A stretch of 64,000 bases of DNA from Melitaea cinxia (GCF_905220565.1 NC_059414.1:5206001-5270000), one strand, 5' to 3'; numbered from the stretch's first letter, positions 30,771 through 43,992 are shown. Made by a program: numbers and translations. The notes: generated by a model not told the origin, from the sequence alone.

Positions 30771-31006
30771 TCAATTTTTGATATGATATTCAAAAATGTT
30801 TAGAATTCCTAATGTGGGTAACACAAAAATAAAATCTTAGATATTACAAATAGCACGGTGTCGTCTCCTGTCAAAGATTTTCATTGTAATATGAAACTTT
30901 GAATAGTTACGGGTTTCTGTAAAGAGCTCACTATAGACGGCGCCACGGTTCGCTTAAACCGTAATTTAAAATTATCATATCGAAAATTTCGCTCGAGCGG
31001 GTGTAT

Positions 31007-31079
31007 CGTTCCATAGCTTAATTGGCTAGAGCGCCGACACGGTACGTCGGAGACGCGGGTTCGAACCCCGCTGGAGCGG
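31007..31079 (+). tRNA. tRNA-like gene, array copy 8
   Basis: Identical to 29771-29843. Confidence 0.5.
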
Positions 31080-31315
31080 TCAATTTTTGATATGATATTC
31101 AAAAATGTTTAGAATTCCTAATGTGGGTAACACAAAAATAAAATCTTAGATATTACAAATAGCACGGTGTCGTCTCCTGTCAAAGATTTTCATTGTAATA
31201 TGAAACTTTGAATAGTTACGGGTTTCTGTAAAGAGCTCACTATAGACGGCGCCACGGTTCGCTTAAACCGTAATTTAAAATTATCATATCGAAAATTTCG
31301 CTCGAGCGGGTGTAT

Positions 31316-31388
31316 CGTTCCATAGCTTAATTGGCTAGAGCGCCGACACGGTACGTCGGAGACGCGGGTTCGAACCCCGCTGGAGCGG
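31316..31388 (+). tRNA. tRNA-like gene, array copy 9
   Basis: Identical to 29771-29843. Confidence 0.5.
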
Positions 31389-31624
31389 TCAATTTTTGAT
31401 ATGATATTCAAAAATGTTTAGAATTCCTAATGTGGGTAACACAAAAATAAAATCTTAGATATTACAAATAGCACGGTGTCGTCTCCTGTCAAAGATTTTC
31501 ATTGTAATATGAAACTTTGAATAGTTACGGGTTTCTGTAAAGAGCTCACTATAGACGGCGCCACGGTTCGCTTAAACCGTAATTTAAAATTATCATATCG
31601 AAAATTTCGCTCGAGCGGGTGTAT

Positions 31625-31697
31625 CGTTCCATAGCTTAATTGGCTAGAGCGCCGACACGGTACGTCGGAGACGCGGGTTCGAACCCCGCTGGAGCGG
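31625..31697 (+). tRNA. tRNA-like gene, array copy 10
   Basis: Identical to 29771-29843. Confidence 0.5.
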
Positions 31698-31933
31698 TCA
31701 ATTTTTGATATGATATTCAAAAATGTTTAGAATTCCTAATGTGGGTAACACAAAAATAAAATCTTAGATATTACAAATAGCACGGTGTCGTCTCCTGTCA
31801 AAGATTTTCATTGTAATATGAAACTTTGAATAGTTACGGGTTTCTGTAAAGAGCTCACTATAGACGGCGCCACGGTTCGCTTAAACCGTAATTTAAAATT
31901 ATCATATCGAAAATTTCGCTCGAGCGGGTGTAT

Positions 31934-32006
31934 CGTTCCATAGCTTAATTGGCTAGAGCGCCGACACGGTACGTCGGAGACGCGGGTTCGAACCCCGCTG
32001 GAGCGG
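31934..32006 (+). tRNA. tRNA-like gene, array copy 11
   Basis: Identical to 29771-29843. Confidence 0.5.
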
Positions 32007-32242
32007 TCAATTTTTGATATGATATTCAAAAATGTTTAGAATTCCTAATGTGGGTAACACAAAAATAAAATCTTAGATATTACAAATAGCACGGTGTCGT
32101 CTCCTGTCAAAGATTTTCATTGTAATATGAAACTTTGAATAGTTACGGGTTTCTGTAAAGAGCTCACTATAGACGGCGCCACGGTTCGCTTAAACCGTAA
32201 TTTAAAATTATCATATCGAAAATTTCGCTCGAGCGGGTGTAT

Positions 32243-32315
32243 CGTTCCATAGCTTAATTGGCTAGAGCGCCGACACGGTACGTCGGAGACGCGGGTTCGA
32301 ACCCCGCTGGAGCGG
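32243..32315 (+). tRNA. tRNA-like gene, array copy 12
   Basis: Identical to 29771-29843. The unit that follows is cut after 75 bp of spacer, where the flanking direct repeat begins. Confidence 0.5.
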
Positions 32316-32390
32316 TCAATTTTTGATATGATATTCAAAAATGTTTAGAATTCCTAATGTGGGTAACACAAAAATAAAATCTTAGATATT

Positions 32391-32401
32391 GCTGTTATAA
32401 A
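32391..32401 (+). repeat. Direct repeat flanking the tRNA-like array (right)
   Basis: Copy of 'gctgttataaa' at 28711-28721. Confidence 0.8.
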
Positions 32402-32567
32402 ATTCTATTCAACAAAACTGTTCCGTATATACCTTTTTTTTAAAAAAAATATTGGTTCTTAGTATTTCACAATTATTGTCACAGTTTTTTTAATTAATTT
32501 AAATTGGAATATATTCAAATAAACAAATATAAAACGTAAAAGCATCATAAAATGTAAGTTTAATTTG

Positions 32568-32915
32568 CTCGCTTCAACCTGTAATATCCCACTGTTGGGC
32601 ATAGGTCTCTTTCCCTATGTAGGAGAAGGATCAGAGCTTAATTCACCACGCTGCTCCAATGCGGGTTGGCGGATATATTCCCTACTATCAGTAACGATCG
32701 CTATCAGGTGTAATGATAACAACCGGACCGACGGCTTAACGTGCTCTCCGAGGCATGGTGGGGAGACCTACAAGGACTGCACAAACACCCAACCACGGCA
32801 AACATCTGTATGGCCAATACAAATATTTATTATGTGCGGGGATCGAAACCGCAACCGCCAGCACAACAGCCACAAACCAGTGCTGTGACCGTTGCGCCAA
32901 CGCGGCGTCATCACT
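32568..32915 (-). mobile_element. tRNA-derived SINE, family A (head I, tail X)
   Basis: The minus-strand head 'cgttggcgcaacggtcacag' carries an A box, and a B-box-like 'ggtttcgatcc' follows. The body and tail match the 54.5-kb copy closely, ending at the reverse of 'tgggatattacagg'. Confidence 0.8.
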
Positions 32916-33158
32916 CATTAATTCAACACATCTGGGGAGAGAAAATGCTTTTGGTAATACATACGAGTATGTTAATCAAATGTTTATTTTACTATTACGG
33001 TAAAGAATTCTAAGCAAATCAATAGTTATTAAGATATTGTTTTAATACAAGGCCTATTTGCTTATATATATTTTAGATATTATCATTTTCAAGTATGACA
33101 ACTTAGCCCCTATGCCCCTAGTTCTAAATACTATTAGGTTCTATTGTAATTTATAACA

Positions 33159-33488
33159 TCTATACAAATAAATAAAATTGAAGTATCCTTTTTGTAATAT
33201 TAAAATAGCCGCTGTTTACTATAAATGTATATGGATATACACATGATGTATAATAACAAAATAGCGTTTTTTACAATTTTTGTCTGTCTATCTGTATGTC
33301 TATTTGTTCCCGCTAATCTCTGGAACGGCTGGACCGATTTTGATGGGATTTTCACTGGCAGATAGCTGATGTAATAAGGAGTAACTAAGGCTACTTTTAT
33401 TTTAGAACTTGATTTGTTGTATAACTCTGCGAACTGAACAATAACCTTTTTGTCAAATTCCAGGCGGAAAAGTCGCGGGCACAGCCAG
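33159..33488 (+). mobile_element. Non-autonomous Helitron, group 2
   Basis: Starts TCTATACAAATAAATAAAAT after a host A and ends 'gtcgcgggcacagCCAG' before T (CTAG with one change). The middle contains 'ggaacggctggaccgatttt' and 'tcactggcagatagctgatg', shared with the 23.7 and 55.6 kb copies. Confidence 0.65.
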
Positions 33489-34302
33489 TACATAATAAAA
33501 TTATTTGAATTGTCTAACATAAACATAACGGGCAGCTACATTAGCTCAAATAATAGAAATACATAATAATATTAATCTTCTCTAGCAATAAATCAAAATG
33601 GGAGTAATGAAACTTAGGTAAAATACATAAATAAAGATTAGTTATAAATAAAATATATTTGATTAAATAGTTTGACATTAAAATCAGCTAAATTTAGGTC
33701 GGTATGGTAACCCAATTTTACCAGTAGATCGTTCGACTAAGCGAAGGTATGAGTGGTATGAATTATTAAAGTGATTGCTCGAAATAATATATTTTAACAG
33801 TACATATTGATTTTATCTTGAATAATATTTAATTTGTATTGAAATAGCGATTGAAAGACGTTTATATATTGACAGTGTATTGTATAAATTGAAATTGAGT
33901 AAATTATAAAATATTTAGCTCGCTAGACGAAATGAACTTTGTAACTGATGGTTATGGATACTACTCCTGAATTTAATAGGTGTAGTATGATGTTTTATGG
34001 CCTATGCTTTCTCCAAAAGGCTAAATTATGTAAAAGAAAAAATCGGAGTGTATTGATATTATTGTATTTATGTGCAAGCTATTCAGACAGAGGTTCTACT
34101 TCACGATCACGAAAATGATTTAGTCTGTGATATCCCACTGCTGGACATAAGCCTCTTTCTCCACGTAGAACAAAAAGGTTTTTCTTTTTACCTCCTCCTA
34201 CGTTCTAATTCACTACGATTTAATTGTTAAACGGGTGTTTCTAAGCTACTGACATTGATGACTCACGGTTTTCTTATTGCAAATCATTACATTGTATAAA
34301 AC
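33489..34302. other. Unassigned DNA with a SINE family A fragment
   Basis: At 34122-34190 a short minus-strand family A end ('gtgatatcccactgctggac') is visible. The rest is unassigned. Confidence 0.4.
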
Positions 34303-34484
34303 GAAGTCGCTTCCCGCTGTCTATACAGACTTAGATTTTTAAAACTACGCAACGGATTTTGATGCGGTTTTCTTCAGTAAATAGAGTAATTCCAGAGGAA
34401 GTTTTATATGTATAATACATGCATAATATACTAGAGGAACACTGATAGTTTTTGCAACCGTGCGAAGCCGGGGCGAGTCGCTAG
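34303..34484 (+). mobile_element. Helitron-like repeat, third group
   Basis: Begins near 'tcgcttcccgctgtctatac' and ends 'gaagccggggcgagtcgCTAG' before T. It contains 'acgcaacggattttgatgcg'. The 5' limit is uncertain. Confidence 0.5.
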
Positions 34485-34963
34485 TAGGCTATAAACGTAA
34501 CGTTAGCCAATTGAATTTTTTTTTTAATATAGGCTTCACCAGATTTTTTTTAATTAATAAGAAATAGACCGGATTCTCGCACTGTCTGCTTGGAATCTAC
34601 GAATTATTATATTCGTTCTGGACATTGCTTGCTCAAAACAACATTTCATTGTTACCGTTTTCCGGGTAACTGGGGAACTGTATTTTATGGTGCAGCAATG
34701 GATACCATTTATTCTTTAAAATAAAGTTTATATTTATGTTACTTTTTATTATTTTTATATTTTATTTTTAGGTAAGTTTTATGTTGTGGGTATTTATCAA
34801 AGTTATTCCTATTATTAATTGTAGCTGTGTGTATTTATAAATTAAAATGTCCTCTTAAATAAATCATAATATAATTCAAACAAATTATAATTCATTAAAA
34901 CAATAAAGCTCTACAATAAAAAAAAATAACTGACACGTGATATTCGTGTCGGTGCAGTAAATG

Positions 34964-35348
34964 CTGTTCGCAAATGAAAAAAAAAATCGACTTCAATAAT
35001 ATTGACAAGTAATACAGCGTAATAGACGGAAAAAATGTTAAGTAAATATACGTTATCAAAGATTATTAAAAAAAAAATAGTCATCATATCTCGATAAAAT
35101 TTAAATATAACCTCATGACAATCATTAGTAATAATTTATGCGGTAACGTAGGATGACGAAAAAATAGTTAAGTAAAAACGTATTATTATATATAGCTCGA
35201 AAATGTAAATAGAACCACATGACACGCACCCCTTTCGACTAAAAAAAAGTTATCGAAATCGGTCCACCCAGTCAAAAGTTTTGAGGTACAACAACATAAA
35301 AAAAGTACAATCGAATTTTTGAACCTCCTCCTTTTTGGAGTCGGTTAA
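34964..35348 (-). mobile_element. MITE-like element with inverted ends, copy 1
   Basis: One end is 'gttcgcaaatg' plus an A-run and 'tcgacttcaa'; the other is 'cctcctcctttttggagtcg'. The two ends are imperfect inverted copies of each other. No coding frame. The copy at 50.8 kb has the same ends. Confidence 0.6.
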
Positions 35349-36879
35349 AAATTATTATCACTGAGCGTCTTGTTTTACTTAGCATCAGTTGTTTCACCCG
35401 ACTTCACTCCATTTTTTTTTTCATAACATTGGTCTTTATCATTTTTACTTTAAACTCCACAAGTCATTAATTAAAATCACTCATCAACCGTCAGATTAAA
35501 CGCTCTACTATTGTGATGTACATAATATTTACTTACAGCAGTATCGTCGAGAATACAGTCACTATTGTCAGGTAACTCCCAAAGTCAACACAGCGGTATC
35601 GTAACAGATATGTACGTTCAAAACCAATGTTTGTCACAAGCGACAAAAGATTTTCAACTCGATTTTAAGCGATATTTTGACTGTCACCATACTGTTTGTG
35701 TATTTTGGATGTACGTTGTATTCGGTTACATGAAGTCAGATAGAGACAGTAATTATAGCTTTAGATGCTGGAGAGTTAATATGACCTACGTGTATACGCT
35801 TTAAATACTTGTTATGGCTACGTTAAATCACCACTTATTTAAAAAAAAGCAAGTTGTCGATATTAGCTATTCATAGACAGATATTATAGAACACTTGCTT
35901 TTTCTAGCTAATGTGTAATCATGTGTATAAAATTGTTTTATATATTATGGTGAGTATGTATATGTATATATTTTTATATTTTTATATGTATCTTTATATG
36001 TATTTGTCGCTAAAACAATCCATAAAACTGGCAGTGAAGAATTTTCCCATGGAAAAAGTGCGCGCCTCTATTTGATATCTGGTTTTAACGTTTAAAGGAC
36101 TGTATTGCAGTCGATGGAGACCACTTCGAGTAAGCTTATACATTTTTAATGGTTTTATATTCCTGTATTAAAATAACACATTGTAATAGTAATAAATGTT
36201 ACGTGCAATAATAAAAATTTTATTTCTTTGTGACAATATTTATGGCAAGACTATGTACATATAATTAACATACATATATATGTATGTATACATTTAGTTA
36301 TCCATCTAAACATACCATTTGTTACGCGTCAAATTTGTTCCCGATTGTCACTCTTCATACTGATTGAAAAAAAAACCATGTGATTTTAAATTGAGGCTAA
36401 AAGTTTTTTTTTTGTTTTATATTTTAAGTTTTATTTATTTATTATATTATCTGATTTATGAGTACATACATGTTCGTTACGCAGTAGTATTTGCATTATC
36501 CAAGAATTCGCGTGCAGAGCGACTATTTTTGTAATAAAAGACACTCTTGAGGGCAATGCGCGAAGTACACAGACGTTCGTGGTCCAAGAAAAGGCGGCAA
36601 GCGATTTCATTTTAATAATATTTATCTGTTATCACTTTTAAGACTATTATTTTTCATGAATGAGTTAGAAATCAGTTAATCCTGCTTTATGTACCTACTG
36701 TCATGATTTTCTATTTTCCACTGATATCATTGGACGCTATATTACATGCCTTCTTTGGACTACAATTATCCATTTCAGTTTTCGCAATCATACCTTTCGA
36801 ACCTTTTAGTATTTTAATAAAGAGCTGTAAAAAAGAGGCAATTGATTTAAATTTGACTTGTAATATTAATTATAATAAA
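35349..36879. other. Unassigned AT-rich DNA
   Basis: No recognisable gene. The open frame at 35565-35804 starts at TTG and has no known domain. Confidence 0.45.
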
Positions 36880-37100
36880 TGACGATGCGTTAGTTCAAAC
36901 GTCACAACGTTGGCTTATGGCAGTTGCGCTGGCGTTCGCGGGTTCGATCCTCCATACATTTGTATTCGCCATACAGATGTTTGCCGTGGTCTGAGCGCTT
37001 GAGCTTGTGTATTGTGTGTGTGTCCGGAACACGAATCTCTGACACAGGAGTATATCCTAGTGGGAGCCGTTGAGTGTGATGCGTTAGTTTATTTGATTGT
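36880..37100 (+). mobile_element. tRNA-derived SINE, family A (head I, tail Y)
   Basis: The head ends with 'gcgggttcgatcc' (B box) and is followed by 'gtttgccgtggtctgagcgc'. It then switches to tail Y ('tgtgtattgtgtgtgtgtcc', 'gtgggagccgttgagtgtga') instead of tail X. Confidence 0.7.
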
Positions 37101-38440
37101 ATAAATTTTTAAATATATACTCTAGATATTACACACATATACATACACAAAAGTTTGAATTTTACGAAAAAAAGAAAGTGTTTAAGAATAAATTTTAAAT
37201 ACATTTGTTATTATTTCTTTGTATTTAGCTTTATTACTTTAATGTGAAGTAGACAACTTAATGCTATGTGAGTTATCTCTCAATATACACACATACACAC
37301 AATCTGAGCAAAATCAACGATAGGAATTTTAAAGAATATACGCTTTACTAAAATGCACGAAAACTTGACAATATTTTAAATTAATTATGACTTCCTTAGA
37401 CTCCATGTAAAAACATTAGTAGATGATAATAAAAAATAGCTTGGGTCGCTTTTTTATGACATTGGACCATAACTAAAAGGCTTGCTGTGGCAAACACAGC
37501 AGTTAGCACTTTGCGCTAGTTCGACACTCCCTCCCGCCATACTTTTGCATATTTAAATTTCTTAACTTTCCAAATTGGGGTTAACAGGCGATGGCAGAAG
37601 TTCACGATTGAACTTTACTTCGAAATTTTTGTACTAAAATATTTTTGTAAACAGCGTTACACTTAGTTTTAAAATTTTGCTCTATTGGATACTTCTATTT
37701 TGAGACGAAATAAATTTTGAATCAGAAACATTTTACAAATAATATTTAAATCGCTTTTTATACTACTAGAAAATAATATTATAAAACTTTTATATAAGGC
37801 TTTTCAAATTATAAAAAAAATCTGTCTTTTTAATATTTTATTGAAGTAAAGGTTGGACCTCTCAAAACTTTTTACTCGTATTCAATAAAGACTGGTAAAA
37901 AAAAATACTAAATAATCAAAATCGAAAATTCAATTAAAGTAATTTTACAAAACAGAACAAAGTTAATATAAGTGTATATTAAACTTTGTTAACAGTTCGA
38001 AAATGTTAGCAAATTTTAGTTCAATGAAATTCATGAAAATAAGGTGAGTCTCGGAAGCAAGATAAATTTCGTCCAACACAGGCTAAGAGCTGAGCAGTAA
38101 AACAATTGTTATTGTGAAAATTTGCTGCTTTGCATCTGTCCAAATAGTTTGTTAGTCTGTCTAGTTACTGTTATGTTCTTTATTCTATATAGAAATCTAT
38201 TTTAACATTGATTTTATTGTCTAAATTAACTGTTATGTACATATCATTTTACATCAGACTTAAACACTGATGGAGATGTATTGGGTTTTGAATCTTGTTA
38301 GTAAACTACTTTTTAAATACATCAGCATTTTCAAATCGTTATGTAACTAAAAAAAGTGTGTATGTCAGCTTCAATGCAAGACTGGAGCTTACTTTGTCAG
38401 ATCGATTGTCTAAATAGGCACAAAAAGGCTTACTAGTCAA
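37101..38440. other. Unassigned AT-rich DNA
   Basis: No recognisable element. Confidence 0.45.
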
Positions 38441-38580
38441 AGAAAAAGATTAATACCATATCAGGCTACGAACCAGCTCGAACGGCATTCTGAGTACACT
38501 GGCGGACCGCTGGTACTCGGCAATACTGCGCCACTGGATACGGCTACATTCTGACTGAGGAGGGTCGTGTCCAGTAAGCT
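38441..38580 (-). mobile_element. Possible tRNA-derived SINE
   Basis: The minus strand shows 'ccagtggcgcagtattgccg' (A-box-like) and 'ggttcgtagcc' (B-box-like) about 80 bp apart. Single copy in this window. The downstream sequence to about 38760 ends in 'aataaataaataaaat', like a retroelement tail. Confidence 0.4.
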
Positions 38581-38760
38581 ATTACTTTTGCTTTTTATTG
38601 ATTTTATTTGTTATTTGATATTTATATTTGCTTCCATATATATTTATATTGATTTACTAACATTAGATATAAATTGTTTTTGCAATACTAACATTAAGAT
38701 TTTGTATTTGTATTTGTAAGATATGGACTATGTCTGAAACATAATAAATAAATAAAATAT

Positions 38761-40589
38761 CAAATGGTAAGGTCTGATAGATGGCGTTATTACAAAACGT
38801 CGTCATCTAACGTCAATAGATGGCGTTACGAGAAACGTAATGAGACCATTCGTTCAGTAGATTTTATTTCTCATATTTTTTCATACGGGGGGCTTAATAT
38901 GAAAATTGATTCTAAGGAGTAAACTCTAAAAAAGTTTGTGTGTGTGGAGTTTATACAAGGTAGAAGTAAAACTTCTGAAAAGTAGCCTACAAGAAATTTT
39001 TTCACCGAGATTATAAAATACTGTGTAATATTTTCTGTCTCATTCTTTCGCCGAGTTAAGCTTATACATTTATGAGTTTATTTACTTATCGTGACGAATT
39101 TTCGTTTTACCGAGTTTCAAATCACAACGATTCTGAAGAAATTTCACTGCGAAAAGTTCTTCTAAAAGATTATAATATAAAAAGTAATCTTTTATAATTA
39201 AGAAATACCAACAAGTCTTCCTAAATGAATAGAAATAGCTGAAGTTTCAGCTAACTCAAAAACTTATGTCATTCTAACCTGATCTCACAACCGAAACATA
39301 ACTAGAATGTACAACTTTAAAAGTGAAAAAATCTTTAGCTTAAAAAGTCTTCACAACAAGGATAATTCATTCGGTTGTTCCCGCCTAAGATTTTAATTTA
39401 ACTTGGTCCATTCCTCTTAATTTGTTAGTTGACTTTTAAAGGGCAAAGTTTTGACCATCAACGGGCATCTGTACTGAGTTACTAAATAACTGTTAAGCTC
39501 GTGTAATTAACAGCCAGAAAACTCTTGCAAGTACAAATAGTGTAGTCATTAAAAATAAATTATTATAATTATTTTCGCTATGATTTTGTCGCGTTTCATA
39601 AATGAGACGTTCTTAATGTATAAGCCGTATGTAAAATAATGAAATTTGTTTAGTTTCAGTTGTTGTCATTGTTCATTCACAGTGTTACTTTATCACAGTC
39701 ATTAACTAAACCCCTTTTGCACAGATAAAAAATCAAATTTGGAATAATTATGCACAGAGGCAGTCTTAACTCATATAATGATCTTTCCTACGCAACTATT
39801 TTTTAAATAACGTAATATTACTTGAAACATTAATCTATTCAAGATACTAAATTTAATATAGTTAAACATATGATTCACATCGTAGTACCCAAATCTTTAT
39901 TGATGAGAGAATCACTAAAATCTGTTTAGGAGTTTTAGTGAAAATTATTCAGAGCTTACGCTAAAAATCAACCGTTGCAATTATATATGTGTGGTTAATT
40001 TAAACCATAACAAAAGTAATAAAAAAAGTTTTAGTTGTAAAACGTAATACACAATGCGCGTTGAATTATTCATAGCACGGAGTTTGTTGATGCATATACA
40101 TATTAACTCCTCAAATATTTTCCTACGCAAATGTTTGACTGTGAGGCTCGTGTGATTGTTTCATCGATGATCCAGTGTTAAATATAAATAATGGATTTGA
40201 CTGCTGCTGTCGATTTAAAAGATAAAAAATACGGATATTTTCTATTAGATTTTCGGGTTTGTGGATTATAAAAATATTTATACAGTAACAATATACATCG
40301 TGACATATTTATTTTTTATTTTTTTTCTAAGTGTAAAATTGTACTTATATGATCCTCTTTTTCTAAAGTAGGAAACTTATTTCCTATGATTTAGTGTAAT
40401 AAACTTTTTTTTTTATTTTAATCAAATTATACGTACTTTTGTATTTTCAATTTATTTTGATTCGTTTGCTGCACGTTGTGATTCCTTTGCGAGTGTCGAA
40501 AATTTGCAGTATCAATGTCTGTATCCTTTAATTTCGTTGATATGTATGTATGTTTACAAGTTTGATTTTTTCACACCTCTAAGTAACAG
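38761..40589. other. Unassigned AT-rich DNA
   Basis: At 38770-38845 the phrase 'tagatggcgtta' occurs twice, about 45 bp apart. Nothing else recognisable. Confidence 0.4.
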
Positions 40590-40733
40590 TAAACTTGATT
40601 ATTTGATATGAGTTTCAGTGTGATACCTCCATGCCTTCCTGAGAAAAATGGTCTTGACAGACAGACGGATAACAAAGTGATTCTATAAGGGTTCGGTTTT
40701 TTGCTTTTGAGGTACGGAACCCTAAAAAGCATC
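40590..40733 (+). repeat. Repeat ending in a palindromic 'agggttc...gaaccct' hairpin
   Basis: 'agggttcgg' at about 40690 pairs with 'acggaaccct' at about 40725 across a T-rich loop. The upstream 'cagacagacggataacaaag' is a phrase I associate with insect interspersed repeats. Family unknown. Confidence 0.5.
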
Positions 40734-43689
40734 AAATTAATCAAAGAAGACGAATGACGATATTTACCGAACGCTTTTGGGACTATTTAATACAATATAA
40801 ACCTCGTAAAACTGAATCTGTAGACTTTTTTGACTATTAGAATGACTTTTGATTTTTACAGTTATTAAACTGTGGAACTAAGTGGTATCATAAGAGCAGA
40901 GCAGTGAACATAGTTATATGAAGTCCATGTCACGTGGGAAAAACATTTACCCAGTATTTAATATCAACTTATAAAATAAGCCATCATCATATTTATAAGT
41001 ACACAACTTAGTTTAAGGAACTTTATTTACCGCGGAATAAAAAATAAAATGCATAATAAATTTCTTTACCGCGGACACCAATTTAAACAAGTCCAACTTT
41101 CGCACTTTGAAAACTTTTGTGATTTTTTATTCGTTTAGAATTTTCAACACTTGTGTTTGGATTTACAAAAAAAAAACCATTATCCATTTATTATTTATTA
41201 TTATTTCAAACATTTATGCCTAGTTAGACTACTTTAGTAATAGAACATTTCACGGAAATGCTGATATCAATAGAAAAAAAAACTTAGCTTCTAAATATTT
41301 TGAAACTGACTTCTTTAACGGAAATATATATATATATATGTATATTTTTTGTAACAATAGCTTATAAGCAAAAAGTTTAGGACCATTAAATCAAGTATTA
41401 ATTTATGTTAATTTATTTCCACCACATTCGTTATACGAAAACTTTCTAGTTTCCAGCGGAGGCATTAGGTTAAACGTGAACTGAACATCAGATTATCTGA
41501 CGCGACCTGATTAGGAACTTCCCGACAGTTTCAGTAAGCCGATCGCCGACGTACTAATGCGTATATTAAAAACTTTTGTCGTAAATAATTTTTGACATTT
41601 AAGAAAATTTAAAGGGAAGATTTTTGATAAAATTAATCAGGTTTCTTTAGAACTACTATTTGTTTTTGAACACGTAGTAAAAATTTAGTAAGAAAAAGAC
41701 ACTACTTTTAATAACTGCGCAGAACTTTGAGGTAATAAATGTTTTTATGCCTATTTATTTATCATTAGGTACATTCCGTAGCCCGTTTATTTAAATTACG
41801 ACCTTTGTCCGTTATTTTAATTTAACTCCAATATTGCCTCCTCCTTCCTTTGCCTAACCTATCACAGAATATACAGTTTCTTAAAGGCTTAAGGTTGCCT
41901 GTGTTCAGTATAGATATTTGGGTTTGTATGTGCGTTAAATGTTTTTATTTATTTATTCTTAATTTTTCTTTTATAAGAATAAATTGTTAATTGTTTGTAA
42001 CTCAAATATTTTTCTCATAATTAGTAAAACATCGTTATTAATATACTTAGCATTTGATTATTCTAAACGATTTTTTATAGTTAGTTGACTGACTTTCTGT
42101 TTAATCTATATACTATGAACTCATTACGAGGTTTTAATATATAATGCGAACGTTTAAAATTCTTTCTAAAACATCTTCTTAAAGGCATTATAAATAGAGA
42201 GACGTGCACAACCTGAGTCTACACATAGTGTCTTAGCGTAGTTTCTAGTACCTAGGCTATACTGAGATATGTAATTCATGTACATACAGTACTTTGAGTG
42301 ACACATCGGCTTATAGTACAGCGTGCGATGTGTCTTAGTAAAATACTTTGGTATCAACAATTTAATCAGTTCGTATAATATTTATTTTCATTGTTAAAAT
42401 TAATATACGTATATGATTACTTATCTCTAATTTATTGTATACCTGTGTTTTAAGTTACGTCAATCTTTATATTTTCATGTAACTACTTTTAAATTTTAAT
42501 CAAAGTAAGTAGATTTAAAAGGCTTGAAATTTAAGGTTATCTTATTTCGCTAAACATTCCCTCATTAGGCCGATTTTATTTTAGCTTTTAAATAGTTTAA
42601 GCAAAGTGTGCACGCAGCGTTTATTGAAACACTTATATTAAACCGGTTTTACCCAGTTGCTGTTTTTATTATATTTTTTTATAATACTATTTTTAATATA
42701 CTGTATTTCATGCTTTTTTTTACACACACACACTGTGGGATATCCTCTTTCCCAAATGACTGTAGTAAAAATCGAGTTAATTAGATTATTGACTTTAATG
42801 GTTGTTGTACAGCTCCTATCAGAACTAGAGTAATATTTCCATAACGATAAATACCTATACGATATACCTATACGATAAAAACCTAGTAACTTGTCGACAG
42901 TTACTGGTAATACAGGATTTATACTAATATTTCAAACTTGTACTACAAGATAATAGTATATAGTGTACATTAATTAAACTTAAATTATTTGCTAATAGAT
43001 TCAAGAATAACATAACTATGAAGGTTAGATCATCTTCAAAATCTTGGATATTAGTTTTTTATACAGTACTTCTGCTCTACTGCAATATGTTGGTAGTAAT
43101 TAGGAGTGTCTTAAGTATAGGATGTCTTTACATAATCGTTTCTTTATTAGTAATGCAAAAAGATTAAAATGTTATTAGAAAATTTTAAGTAACAACTTTT
43201 ATGTCATGTGTGTGTCTTACACGAGCTCCTTAATTCTGAGCACACTAATCCTCTCGACACAAACATGTTGACGCAAGCTGTCTTGCAACATGGATGCAAC
43301 TGAGAGGGCAAGGATGATACCACTATATGCTAAGCCTCTGAATATTAAATGTTATATAACCATTCATATTGCTGTGCGCTCTTAGTTAATCAAAAAAGCC
43401 GAAAATGTTTTATTGTTTCGACTAATATTTTTGCTGGGATTCATTCTCATTCCAATGCTTTATTAATTTATTAATAAATTTATTAAAAAATATTAATTTA
43501 TTAATTAAAAGACAAGTCTTTTATTCGGGACGAAGAAATTCGTGCTGTTACTACGTGTAACATGAATTAAAACAAAATTTGAGTTTTACTGGTATTAGTC
43601 TCGACTTTAATCTACGACCTATACTTACTTTTATTGCCTGGGTAATATATGTATATACAAATAATAAGTATATACAAATATATAGCCAG
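40734..43689. other. Unassigned AT-rich DNA
   Basis: Nearly 3 kb without a recognisable gene or long repeat. Slightly GC-richer patches at 41450-41570 and 43200-43330 have no open frame. Confidence 0.45.
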
Positions 43690-43701
43690 GAGATATATCT
43701 T

Positions 43702-43980
43702 GCTTGACCACCTTGACACCCCCTCTCTTCCCGTAGGTGTCGTAAGAGGCGACTAAAGGATAGCACAGTTTCACGACCAACTTGAAACTTTCAACTGCTG
43801 GCTTTGAAATACACAGGCCGAAGACGGGCAGCAGCGTCTTCGGTGCGACAAAGCCAGCCCTGCGGTGACCAACCCGCCTGCCCAGCGTGGTGACTATGGG
43901 CAAAACACATGAGTTTGCGCCATTTTTGGCGTGAAGTTGTGGAGGCCTATGTCCAGCAGTGGACTGCGCTGAACTGAACT
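43702..43980 (+). mobile_element. RTE-tailed SINE, family D
   Basis: Contains the family hairpin core and the RTE-like 3' end 'ggcctatgtccagcagtgga', finished by 'gaactgaact' instead of a (TGA)n tail. A 12-bp duplication, 'gagatatatctt', flanks it at 43690-43701 and 43981-43992. Confidence 0.88.
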
Positions 43981-43992
43981 GAGATATATCTT

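Larger units (their letters stand above)
28722..32390. repeat. Inverted tandem array of 309-bp units, each with a tRNA-like gene
   Basis: A 3,669-bp array. 28722-29697 holds 3.2 units with the tRNA-like gene on the minus strand; 29700-32390 holds 8.7 units on the plus strand. The two blocks meet head to head at 29698-29699 with two extra bases. The period is exactly 309 bp, and I saw no differences between units. Each unit is a 73-nt tRNA-like gene plus a 236-bp spacer. The same 73-residue peptide frame in every unit is a by-product of the repeat and starts at TTG, so it is not a gene. Confidence 0.95.

Noticed and set aside
28750..32315. Calling the array copies functional tRNA-Thr (GGT) genes
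   Set aside because: C33 replaces the near-invariant U33, the first pair is C-G, and relatives occur inside mobile-element-like copies. The fold is real but decoding function is not supported.
28727..32338. The same 73-codon open frame repeated eleven times across the array (plus one shortened version)
   Set aside because: It starts at TTG, runs antisense through the tRNA-like gene, and exists only because the 309-bp unit is repeated. There is no domain and no coding signature.
28711..32401. The regular array as a CRISPR-like array
   Set aside because: The whole 309-bp unit repeats, spacers included. There are no variable spacers, and this is eukaryotic repeat DNA.
35565..35804. 79-codon plus-strand frame as a possible host exon
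   Set aside because: Starts at TTG, has no recognisable domain, and its flanks do not give a convincing splice context.
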